This document shows, one piece after another, positions 18,018 to 27,400 of a stretch of DNA of 37,005 bases; the first letter of the stretch is position 1, and each line of letters begins with the position of its first letter. Source of the stretch: Bacteroidota bacterium. GTDB taxonomy: Bacteria; Bacteroidota; Bacteroidia; UKL13-3. The notes beneath the pieces are model-generated. The model had not been told where the DNA came from, searched no databases, and saw nothing but the letters and a program-made list of their open reading frames with translations. Location of the stretch: assembly GCA_947485745.1 (NCBI GenBank), contig CANKQY010000017.1, positions 1-37,005 of the forward strand, written 5' to 3'. The position numbers and the translations under genes were made by a program.

Positions 18018-18833
18018 TCATTCTCCCGATAATTTATTTCTAAATTTTAATACCCTATATTTTTTAAACCAAGAAGTATTTTGAAAAGTTCTGATACCCC
18101 AAACTTTAAGCCAAATGATTGGATATAATAATAGGTTCAAAACGGCAACAAAAAACGGAAAGTGAATAAAACCTACGCTGATATATTCTCTATAACCTTG
18201 CATTCTTTTGTGATAGGTAGCACCTTGAATATCATAATAGGCTACAACCCTATCTACAAATTTTGCACTTAGATTTGTATTTTTAAATAGCCTTATAAAC
18301 CATTCGGAATCTGCAACCAATGGATATTTTAATTCAAAATTGCCAATGGTTGAGAAAACACTTTTTTTGGCAAAAGTACCTTGGTGACAAATTGGATAAT
18401 GGGAGTAAAACATAGGAAGCGTTACTGGTTTACCATTGATATAGTTGATGCCAGTTGGTTCATTTTTTGTTTCTACTTTAGCGTATATGAGGTCTGAACT
18501 TAGTAGCGATTGATTAGTGAAAATTGCCTCTAAAATGTTGTTATTGTAGAACGCATCGCCAGCATTTAGGAAATACACCCATTCGCCTTTGGCGGCTGAA
18601 ACACCTTTATTCATGGCATCATAAATTCCTTTGTCTTTTTCTGAAATTAATGTTCCAATAAAAGGTTTATATGCTTGGAGTTTTAACAAGGTATCATCTT
18701 TTGACCCACCATCTACAATAACTAATTCAAAATCCTTAAAGGTTTGATTAACTGCTGAATTTAGCGTTTCCTCTATTAATGCAGCGGCATTGTAACATAC
18801 GGTAATAAGACTAACTTTAACCTGCTTAGACAT
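18018..18833 (-). CDS. Family 2 glycosyltransferase
   Basis: A 271-residue GT-A fold enzyme: VSLITVCYNAAALIEETL at the N-terminus, VIVDGGSKDDT for nucleotide-sugar binding, FLNAGDAFYNN at the DXD position, and a C-terminal hydrophobic stretch that may lie on the membrane. It resembles WcaA-like transferases that add sugars to polysaccharide or lipid carriers. The longest frame begins at a TTG (18848), but the ATG at 18833 is preferred: it gives MSKQVKVSLITV and overlaps the stop of the small lipoprotein gene upstream as TAATG, implying translational coupling. Confidence 0.88.
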   Translation of the reverse strand: MSKQVKVSLITVCYNAAALIEETLNSAVNQTFKDFELVIVDGGSKDDTLLKLQAYKPFIGTLISEKDKGIYDAMNKGVSAAKGEWVYFLNAGDAFYNNNILEAIFTNQSLLSSDLIYAKVETKNEPTGINYINGKPVTLPMFYSHYPICHQGTFAKKSVFSTIGNFELKYPLVADSEWFIRLFKNTNLSAKFVDRVVAYYDIQGATYHKRMQGYREYISVGFIHFPFFVAVLNLLLYPIIWLKVWGIRTFQNTSWFKKYRVLKFRNKLSGE

Positions 18834-18958
18834 TAGAACTTGGGACAATTACATTTTTTATCGCGGGCAATTCCCTTGTGCGAGCTACATGAACCAAAGC
18901 CAATTAAAAAAAGGAATAATCCGCTTAGTAAGAAAACTTGCATAATTCTTCTCATCAT
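18833..18958 (-). CDS. Tiny lipoprotein with C-terminal CNCP motif
   Basis: A 41-residue open frame, missed by length filters. MMRRIMQVFLLSGLFLFLIG is followed by the lipobox-like GFGSC (Cys about 24), then a short tail SSHKGIARDKKCNCPKF with a Cys-Asn-Cys-Pro. It should be lipid-anchored, with the tail outside the inner membrane; CxC could bind metal. Its stop TAA overlaps the glycosyltransferase ATG by one base. A perfect -7 element sits only two bases upstream of the first ATG, so translation may really start at the internal Met at 18943 (MQVFLL). Function unknown. Confidence 0.7.
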   Translation of the reverse strand: MMRRIMQVFLLSGLFLFLIGFGSCSSHKGIARDKKCNCPKF

Positions 18959-18959
18959 A

Positions 18960-18967
18960 CAAAATTA
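18960..18967 (-). promoter_or_regulatory. -7 element for the tiny lipoprotein / glycosyltransferase operon
   Basis: The minus strand reads TAATTTTG, an exact TAnnTTTG. It is so close to the first ATG (18958) that the transcript probably begins inside the first codons, favouring the Met at 18943 as start. Confidence 0.4.
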
Positions 18968-19014
18968 TAAAAACCCGCGAGATTTTAGTAAACTTGCGCA
19001 CTTTATTATTACGA

Positions 19015-19668
19015 ATGGAACTTTTAGAAATTATCAAAGAATTGCTTACTAATACAAAAGGCTTTTTAGAAGCATTTGTATCAAATCATGGATTATGGAT
19101 TTATGGCTTACTTTTTTTAATCGTATTTTGTGAAACCGGGTTGGTTGTATTACCATTGTTACCTGGCGATTCACTGTTATTTACAGCAGGAGTATTGGCA
19201 GGTAATGCAAGTAATAACTTAGATGTATTTTTAATCATTATTTTACTCATTTTTGCCGCGTTATTGGGCGATAACACCAATTATTTTATTGGGAAATTTT
19301 TAGCAAAAAAAGGAGAAGGCGCAAAGTTGTTTGGACTATTCACCATCAAGAAAGAGTATATCCAGAAAACACAGGAATTCTATGAAAAGCATGGAACTGT
19401 GGCTATTATTATTGCTAGGTTTGTGCCAATTGTTAGAACATTTGCGCCATTTGTGGCTGGAGTTGGCAGCATGAATTACAGCAGGTATATTACTTATTGT
19501 GTAATAGGAGCTATTCTATGGGTTAGTAGTATCACTTTAGCAGGATATTTTTTAGGTAGCAATGATTGGGTTCAAAAGAACTTTGAAAAAGTAGTCTTTG
19601 GCATTATCCTTGTATCTGTGTTACCGGTTATATTCCAGGTAATTAAACATAAACTTGCAAAAAAATAA
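19015..19668 (+). CDS. DedA family membrane protein
   Basis: A 217-residue polytopic inner-membrane protein. FCETGLVVLPLLPGDSLLF, GDNTNYFIGKFLAKKG, FYEKHGTVAIIIARFVPIVR with TFAPFVAGVGSM, and a late GYFLG are diagnostic of the DedA / VTT (SNARE-associated) family. Members recycle undecaprenyl phosphate or other lipids across the membrane. The conserved Glu and the re-entrant loop FVPIVRTFAPF are present. An upstream TTG at 18994 is in frame, but the ATG at 19015 is the likely start. The gene is divergent from the lipoprotein/glycosyltransferase operon, and lipid-carrier recycling would fit that context. Confidence 0.92.
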   Translation: MELLEIIKELLTNTKGFLEAFVSNHGLWIYGLLFLIVFCETGLVVLPLLPGDSLLFTAGVLAGNASNNLDVFLIIILLIFAALLGDNTNYFIGKFLAKKGEGAKLFGLFTIKKEYIQKTQEFYEKHGTVAIIIARFVPIVRTFAPFVAGVGSMNYSRYITYCVIGAILWVSSITLAGYFLGSNDWVQKNFEKVVFGIILVSVLPVIFQVIKHKLAKK

Positions 19669-20395
19669 CTATTTAATTTTCAGTTTATTCCTATTATTAG
19701 GTTTCACGCCATTTACAAAAGCAGAGCGTACCAGCGGTTTTTGCTCATTAACTGAGGAAGAAAAAGGAAAAGAAGTACTGGCACTTTACCCTCAAGTAAA
19801 TTTTTATTGCAAGGAGGTTTCTCCACTCAGAAATAAAATTTGGATAGATGCTTGGGTAAAAACCAACGACCTATATGATGGCATCAAATTAAAAGAGAAA
19901 TCCAAAGTTTACAATGAAAACTTGCAGGTAATAGGTAAAGTTAGTATGGCCTTTAATCCCATGAAAATTATGGAAACAAAGGATACCATGATTCATTTAG
20001 TGCTTGCTGGGTATTTAGAAAAATCTTGTAGCGACCCAACCTTTATTTGTGAAAAAGAATTAAGCATCCTGCTAAACAAAGCTACAAATAATGAAAAGAA
20101 ATCCTTTTTCGAAGCCTACCTAAAAAAGTACCAATTATTCGAAACAAAAGAGAATGCTGAATATACCTCTTACCTTTTGGTTCAGCCCGACTTTATAAAG
20201 CAATTACTTGAGCCCAGGTTGTTAATGGTATTTTATAAAAACGAGCTAATTGCCATTTTTCATACCAATGAATTAATGGTAAAAAAATACGATTCAATAG
20301 AAATGGGAAGTGAGTACAAAATGATATACAATTCAAAGTTTAGTGAACACACCAAAATGGAAATGGTGGAAATCTATAAAAGAAAATTAGAATAG
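19655..20395 (+). CDS. Secreted protein of unknown function
   Basis: A 246-residue protein with a clear signal peptide (MQKNNYLIFSLFLLLGFTPF, cleavage near TKA). The reading frame starts at TTG (19655), inside the last codons of the DedA gene (14-base overlap); an in-frame stop at 19640-19642 rules out a longer form and no ATG lies near, so TTG (or a nearby non-ATG codon) must be used. The mature part contains two or three cysteine pairs (CSL, FYCKEV, SCSDPTFICEKE) and alternating strands. I recognise no family. Overlap with dedA suggests co-expression. Confidence 0.65.
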   Translation: MQKNNYLIFSLFLLLGFTPFTKAERTSGFCSLTEEEKGKEVLALYPQVNFYCKEVSPLRNKIWIDAWVKTNDLYDGIKLKEKSKVYNENLQVIGKVSMAFNPMKIMETKDTMIHLVLAGYLEKSCSDPTFICEKELSILLNKATNNEKKSFFEAYLKKYQLFETKENAEYTSYLLVQPDFIKQLLEPRLLMVFYKNELIAIFHTNELMVKKYDSIEMGSEYKMIYNSKFSEHTKMEMVEIYKRKLE

Positions 20396-20415
20396 CCTGT
20401 TTATTTTTGAACCAA

Positions 20416-20423
20416 TAAATTTG
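20416..20423 (+). promoter_or_regulatory. -7 element for the GDP-fucose synthase gene
   Basis: TAAATTTG matches TAnnTTTG exactly, 13 bases before the ATG at 20437. No convincing -33 TTG is found. Confidence 0.4.
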
Positions 20424-20436
20424 ACCTGAAACATTC

Positions 20437-21366
20437 ATGGAGAAACACGAAAAAATATACATTGCAGGTCATAGAGGCATGGTTGGCTCTGCTGTTCATA
20501 GGAAATTGTCAAATGAAGGATTTTCTAATATTATTGTTAAAACCTCTAAAGAACTTAACCTAATTCATCAACAACAGGTTGCAGATTTTTTTGAAATTGA
20601 AAAGCCAGATTATGTTTTTTTGGCAGCAGCAAAAGTGGGTGGAATTGGCGCTAATAATACATTTAGGGCCGACTTCTTGTATGAAAATTTGATGATTCAA
20701 AACAATGTGATTCATCAAAGTTATTTAAACAATGTAAAGAAACTTTTATTCTTTGGCTCGAGTTGCATCTATCCAAAATTGGCAGCACAGCCTTTAAAAG
20801 AAGAAAGTTTATTAACCGGCTTATTAGAACCAACTAATGAGCCATATGCCATCGCAAAAATTAGCGGCATAAAAATGTGTGAAGCATACAGGGATCAATA
20901 TGGCTGCAATTTTGTTTCGGTTATGCCAACCAATTTATATGGCATTAACGACAACTATGATTTGGAAAAATCGCATGTATTGCCTGCCTTGATTAGAAAG
21001 TTTCATGAAGCAAAAATAAATGATGCACCAAGTGTTGAAATATGGGGAACTGGCAGTCCGCTTAGGGAATTTTTATTTGTAGATGATTTAGCAGACGCTT
21101 CCTATTTGGTGATGCAACAATACAATGAGAAACAATTCTTAAATATTGGTTACGGAGAGGATTTGAGCATTAAAAACCTAGCGCTGTTAATCAAGGAAAT
21201 AATTCAGTTTAAAGGTGAATTGGTATTTAATGAAACCAAACCTGATGGAACACCCAGAAAGTTAATGGATATACACAAACTACAAGAATTAGGATGGACT
21301 GCTAAAACCACGCTTCAAGAAGGAATAAAAATCGCCTATTCCGACTTTTTAAAAATAAAAAAATAA
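20437..21366 (+). CDS. fcl: GDP-L-fucose synthase
   Basis: A 309-residue NADP-dependent epimerase/reductase of the extended SDR family that converts GDP-4-keto-6-deoxy-mannose to GDP-L-fucose. The cofactor motif GHRGMVGSAV is at 11-20, SSCIYP at 108-113, and the catalytic Tyr137-Lys141 pair in EPYAIAKISG; NLYGINDNYD is also family-typical. GDP-mannose 4,6-dehydratase, its usual partner, is not in the window. GDP-fucose could feed surface glycans, including O-glycosylation of secreted proteins known in Bacteroidota. Confidence 0.95.
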   Translation: MEKHEKIYIAGHRGMVGSAVHRKLSNEGFSNIIVKTSKELNLIHQQQVADFFEIEKPDYVFLAAAKVGGIGANNTFRADFLYENLMIQNNVIHQSYLNNVKKLLFFGSSCIYPKLAAQPLKEESLLTGLLEPTNEPYAIAKISGIKMCEAYRDQYGCNFVSVMPTNLYGINDNYDLEKSHVLPALIRKFHEAKINDAPSVEIWGTGSPLREFLFVDDLADASYLVMQQYNEKQFLNIGYGEDLSIKNLALLIKEIIQFKGELVFNETKPDGTPRKLMDIHKLQELGWTAKTTLQEGIKIAYSDFLKIKK

Positions 21367-21420
21367 TCCCCCAATTTGGAACAAAATCAACAGTATTTGC
21401 GTTCTAGCTGCAATTTATAT

Positions 21421-21455
21421 AAAAAAAAAGCTGACCATGGTCAGCTTTTTTTTTA
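21421..21455. terminator. Bidirectional terminator between fcl and the giant surface protein gene
   Basis: A perfect 18-base palindrome AGCTGACCATGGTCAGCT (21429-21446) flanked by A-runs on the left and T-runs on the right, so it gives a U-tract on both strands. It sits between convergent genes, 15 bases from the stop of the minus-strand gene. Confidence 0.92.
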
Positions 21456-21469
21456 CCATCTTTCAAAAA

Positions 21470-24400
21470 CTACTCCTTAATCAATTTCCTTGTAACGGTT
21501 TCACTGCCGTTTTGAACTTTGATGAGGTATATTCCATTTGATAATTTACTCAATGAGGGAATCATTACTTCAGGATTCATTGCATTGATATTTTGCACTT
21601 CCTTGTAGCAGATTTTCCCAAACAAATCTATTATTTCAACTTGAACAGATTCACCTTCGATTTTGCTGAAGCCAATGTTCAATTTGTCGTTAAAAGGGTT
21701 AGGATAAATAACCACCTCATTTTTTGCATCCTCATTAAAATCTACTACTCTTATTGGAGAGTAGGTGAAACTGCCATCAAAATCAAACATTTTTAGCCTA
21801 TAATAAACTTGCTTACTCGAATAAATATTTGCAGCATCTTTATCTTCAAAACTATAGCTCAATAACTTATTTGAGTTACCAGCAGCAGCTAACACATTAA
21901 TCTTTTCGAATTTTACGTTGTTCGAAGCACGCTCAATTTCAAACGATTTGGTATTTAATTCGCTGGCAGTATTCCAAAATAACAATGCATCATCCTTATT
22001 GGCAATTGCTTCAAATTTTGATAAAGAAACTGGCAATGGCGCAAAATCTGTTGTGCCAGTAAAATCAGAGAAATTGGATAAACCAATTACTCCAAAGTTA
22101 TTATTAATAGTATCTACGCTTGTCATGGTTGAACCAAAATGAGTCCATGTGCCATTCACACCAGTTTGTTTTTTCGCCAATTTAATATCCGACATTGAAG
22201 GAACTGTGCCCAACATATTTGGATCAAAATTTAAAGAAAGGTCATAATTATAAGATGAACCACCAGAAGCATTTATTCTCCAGAAAACATCCATGTAATG
22301 AGAACCAGGATTTCTGCCTCCATTTGTTGGATCGCTAATTAAGGCACCAGTATGATAGGTTGCATTGATACTTGAAGGCAAGGTACCAGAGAAAGCCCAA
22401 ACAATCCTTGCAACAGTATCGCCATAAGCTAATAAATGCTGGGTGTTACCGCCGCCTATTGAACCGGTAATAGTTAAATTAGCAGGAACCACTGTTGGTG
22501 TAAATTCATACGCTCCAATATCGGTTGCTCCATTAACTACAGCCTGACTTCTTATGGCACCAGTAATATCTTTATTTACAAAGAAAGACTGTACGCCTCT
22601 GCCATTAGCGGCCCAAGCTGTTGCATTACTTACCAGTGGTTTAAGATCTGTGGTAGAAGTGAAATTAATATTTGAAAACAAAGACCTTCTATCATTTCCT
22701 GAATAAATACTATTTCTAAAGGTGGTATTTAATTGAGCAGGCGTATAATTTACATTGTTTATAAACGAAAAATTAGTTGCTCCAGAGTAATACAAATTAT
22801 TATTCGACTCACTGGTACCAATAACAGCATTTAAATTTTGGTAGTAGGATGCATAACCCAAATTAGAGAATAAAATATTGTTATAAAACCTAACATTATT
22901 GGTTGCCACAACTTGCGGCACTGTTCCACTTGTGGTATTACCAAAAATATAATAAGCATAAGTAGCGGTAGAAGGAGATGCGCATCTTACAGTATTATTT
23001 ACAAAATAAGTGCTTGAGCTGTTTGCAAAATAGATACCATATTGCGTGCTGGTACCATTCATATTAATAACGTTATTCACTACCCTTGCTAATCCAACCT
23101 CTCCATAATAATTACATTGTGCAAGGTATAAGCCGTAAATACCTGCGTTATTTTGAATGTTGTTTCCAACAACCTCCACATCGCCCGAAACACCACTTAA
23201 GAAATAGCTATAATAACCATAAGTAGGACTACCATCAACAAAGTTCCCTCTGATTTTAGGGTTATTGCGACTTAACAAATATAAACTAGACCAATAAGCT
23301 TGGTAGAAAACATTTGAATCAATAACCAAGCCAGGCGTGTATAAATTAATGATATTTTGACCGCCCAAATAAATTGAATAAGAACCAAAGCGAATATTAT
23401 TACTCAAGAATGATAGGTTACTAGCATTGTCTCCATTTGGTCCAAATACTACGGCATATTGATCCGCGGTACTTGTGGTATTGATGCCTTCGAGCACACA
23501 ATTTTTAACCAAAACATTACTGGTGTTTGTGTTATTGCTTGTTAGTTTATTAATCGACAAAACCCTACCAAAAGTTGGGTTGGTATTTCTTATGGTTAAT
23601 CTTTCTAGGTTAATATAAGATACACCGCGCAAGCGAACTGTATAGTTGTCGAGTGTATTTGAGGTGCTTGAAGTAAGGATTACATCTGCTGCATTATTTG
23701 TTAACGATTTAATGGTGATTTTTGCCGAGTCGCTTGTACCCATGATTGTAGTAAAATCTAATTGCCCACTGTAAGTTCCACTCGCTACATTGAAGGTTAC
23801 ATTACCTAAAACACCACCACAATTTAACTTATTGATTGCATCTGCAAAAGTTAGGAAATTAGATACTCCAGAACCAGCAGGATTAATGGTATAAACGCCA
23901 CTTAATGAACCACAGAATGAAACTTGAGCAGTATCATTCAATGTTTGTGGATCAACAATTGAGTTTGGCATTGTGGTATAGGCTTTCATAGTAACCAACG
24001 CTCCCGTAAAATTATACCTTTGGTTTGAACCTAAAGGACCACTGGTTGAATCAAATAATACGGTATCGCTGGCGCCCGGTAATAATGTGCCCGAATAGCT
24101 TCGTGTTCTAATTAATGTATCAACCTTATAACTCACATTGGCAGTAGTTACTGTATTTAAACCAAAGTTTCTAATTACCACTCTCACATTGGTTTGACCA
24201 ATTGCAACGGGTTGTGCAGGCTGTAATATTGAAACAACACCAATATCCTCACCCGGTCTAGAAAATTCATTCACCCCTGCATCAGGAGCGTTTAAACTTC
24301 TCGCGTTACCATCAATATCATCAGTAACCGTAGCCAATACAAATCCCATACTATCTAATTGTGGACTAATGGAACGCAGATTGGTTGTAGAGAAGTAACT

Positions 24401-27400
24401 TGGTTGAGCCCAAATACTATTTGTATCAATGTTTGGAACAATTAATCCAAGAGCTGCTCTATAGTTAGCTAGCGTTTGAGAAATGGTATTAACTGTTCGG
24501 AAAGGATAAGTTGATGGAGAGTTATAAACGTTATTATTGACTAAAATAGTAGTTAAACTAAGTGAAGCAGTATTAGCACACCAAACAGCCATTGCACCAT
24601 TAGGTGAAGAGAAAACATTGTTAACTATTCTAGCATTATTACTGGTTGTAGGATTTGCATAACTATAATACAATGCACAACTTACATACGACGCGTCACC
24701 AGATGTATTGTTAATTGAATTGTGTGCAATATCATTGAAAAGATTACCAGCATCAAAAATTCCAAAAGAGGTAAATGAGCCAGAACCTAATTGGATCATA
24801 TTATTGGCAATAATATTCCTTGAAGTTGAGGTACCATTGTTTTGGAATAGGTACAAACCATAGCCACCTAATTGACCCAAAAATTGGTTTTTGGTGATTG
24901 TTATTCCATTGTCACATTGGTATAAATAGCCCGCAAATGATGAGGTATTTACAAAATTCCCTGTATTTAAAACTCGGTTTTTATGAAATATCAATTGGTT
25001 CTGCCAAAATGCATAGATTCCTGAATAGAATGGTTGAATGAAATCTGAATTTGTTATGCTATTTCCAATTGCTTTAGGAGCCGTTGTATTGTAAAATGAG
25101 GCACCATAATAACCTCCTACCAATCTACAACTATCAATTGAAATAAAGCTTCCGTTATTGCCCGCTGTATTTGGGTTCATTATATTACCTGAAGAAATAA
25201 TTGGAGCAAAAGTGCTAAAACCAACGGTTAACAAAGCAGTCTTTATTGAACACCTGATAAGCTTATTACTATCTGCGGCATTGGTAAACAATACCCCATA
25301 TCCTCCGCCACTAGCTGCGGTAGCTTCAATACTTAAATTGCGGAAAGTAAAGTGCTTGGCACCGTTCATTAAGATGGTTGCTCTTTGAACCGAGCCATCA
25401 TGAATGATTCTAGTTGTGGCAGAATCTGCACCATTGATTAAAACATTATTGGTAGCCGATAAACCTGGAATACCCATGTTAATAGTAAGTTCTCCATTAT
25501 AAACACCTGGCGAAACTTGCAAATTAATTGGTCCAGCTACGCCACATAATTGAATGGTTTGAATGAAGCTTTTTACACTCAAAAAGTTAGTATCCGAAAC
25601 AGCCAAAGCAGGGTTAACGGTATAATATCCAGCTAATGGTGTACAAACAGTTACATTAATGGTATCATTTAAATTTAAGCTATCATTTACCCCATTTGGC
25701 AAAGACGACCAAGCCTTGATCCTATAAAAACCGGGTGTGGCAAAATTAAACACACCTGCAGTATGCGTAACGCTATCTCCATTATTTAAACTTCCGAACC
25801 AACTTGTAGGTGTTTGGTTAACACCATTAATTTGCCAACCAACATTTGCGCTTGTTAAAGTTGCTGCACCATAACTTTTAATTCTTACATCAACATTTTG
25901 AAATCCCAAAGTTAATGGACTTAAAGGACTAAGTAACCTACTCACGCCAGCATCAGCGGCAGGCACACTAAACTCATAAGCTCCAAGATCAGGTGTAGCA
26001 CTGCGCAAAGCACCCGTAACATCTCTTGGTACATCGGTTGTGGCAAACCCAATATTGTTTAAAGTATCATTTCCTGGCTGGTAATATTCTGGTCCAATAT
26101 TGAGCCTAAACAGTGGGTCTGCGGCAACACTATTTTGATCGTATGCATTGGTATTTACTGTTCTCCAAGCTGCAAGTGTGGCGAAATTTGCTGCGTAATA
26201 ACCCACAAAATTATTGGTACCAGCTTGCTTTAAATGCACTGCATTGTTATTTATCACATATCCTGCACCTGTTGTAGCTAAGTAATAGATATACTTGCTT
26301 GCTGAACCTCCCCTATTTAAAAAGAAAATATTATTTCTTAGAATTGTAGTTGTAGGTGTACCAGAGTTATAATATAAATAAGTTACGCCAGTGCTTGTAC
26401 TTGCAGCATGATCTACAATAAAAGTATTATTATAAAACCTCAAATTACTTGCTGAAAGTTGATAAATTCCGTAAATTACTCCATTAGATTTGATATCATA
26501 CATTTGGTTATTGCGGAATATAAGAGGCCTAGTTGCTTGCACATTGGTTGCAATTAAATAATATCCGTAGAATTGGTTAGTTGTGGTTTGAAGCATTTGA
26601 AAAGGCTGCTTAATAATATTATTTTCAAATGTATCCTGAGCCATTCCATTCACCCCATAAAATCCAAAAAATGTAGTTGGTGATGATTTGGTTGGGCGCC
26701 ATAAGGTATTTCCTGAAATCATAGATCCAGCAGAATAAGTTATGTAGAAACCATATACTGTGAAATCACGAATATTATTATTTTTAATAATGTTAAAGGT
26801 ATTTGTTGCATTGGAAGTATTGGTAGGGTTATAAGAAATTCCATAATATGGCCCTCCAGTGCTATTACCTGTAATCAAGTTATTTTCAATTAGGTTAAAC
26901 GATCCGTTTACTCCTGAATTAGTTGGACTTCCTAATGAACTTGTAAATGCTATACCAGCAGATAATGAAGAACCTGTAACTGATCCAATATTAATGGTAC
27001 AATTTTGAATTTTATTATAGTTTGCTGCTGAGGTTAAAATTACGCCTACACCATAAGAAGCATTTAAACTTCTTATAGATAAATTATTTAACGTTAAGTA
27101 ATCAGTTCCAAGTAAATTGAAAATACCAATGCTAGAAGGGTTGGTATTATCGAACTGTAAGGTTTCACCATTGCCATTGATAGTAATGGTATTGGTGGCG
27201 CTTGAGCCGGGAATTACATCAAAGAAAACTTGCTCTGTATATGGGCCGCTGCCTGTAAGCACGTTGGCGGTAACTGCTCCTCCTAATCCACCAATTTTTA
27301 ATAAAGCGGCAAAATTGGTAAAGCTAGTAAATACACCAGGACCAGAGCCAGCAGCATTGATGGTTACTGTTCCAGAAACTTGAGAAGCAGTTAAACCTCC

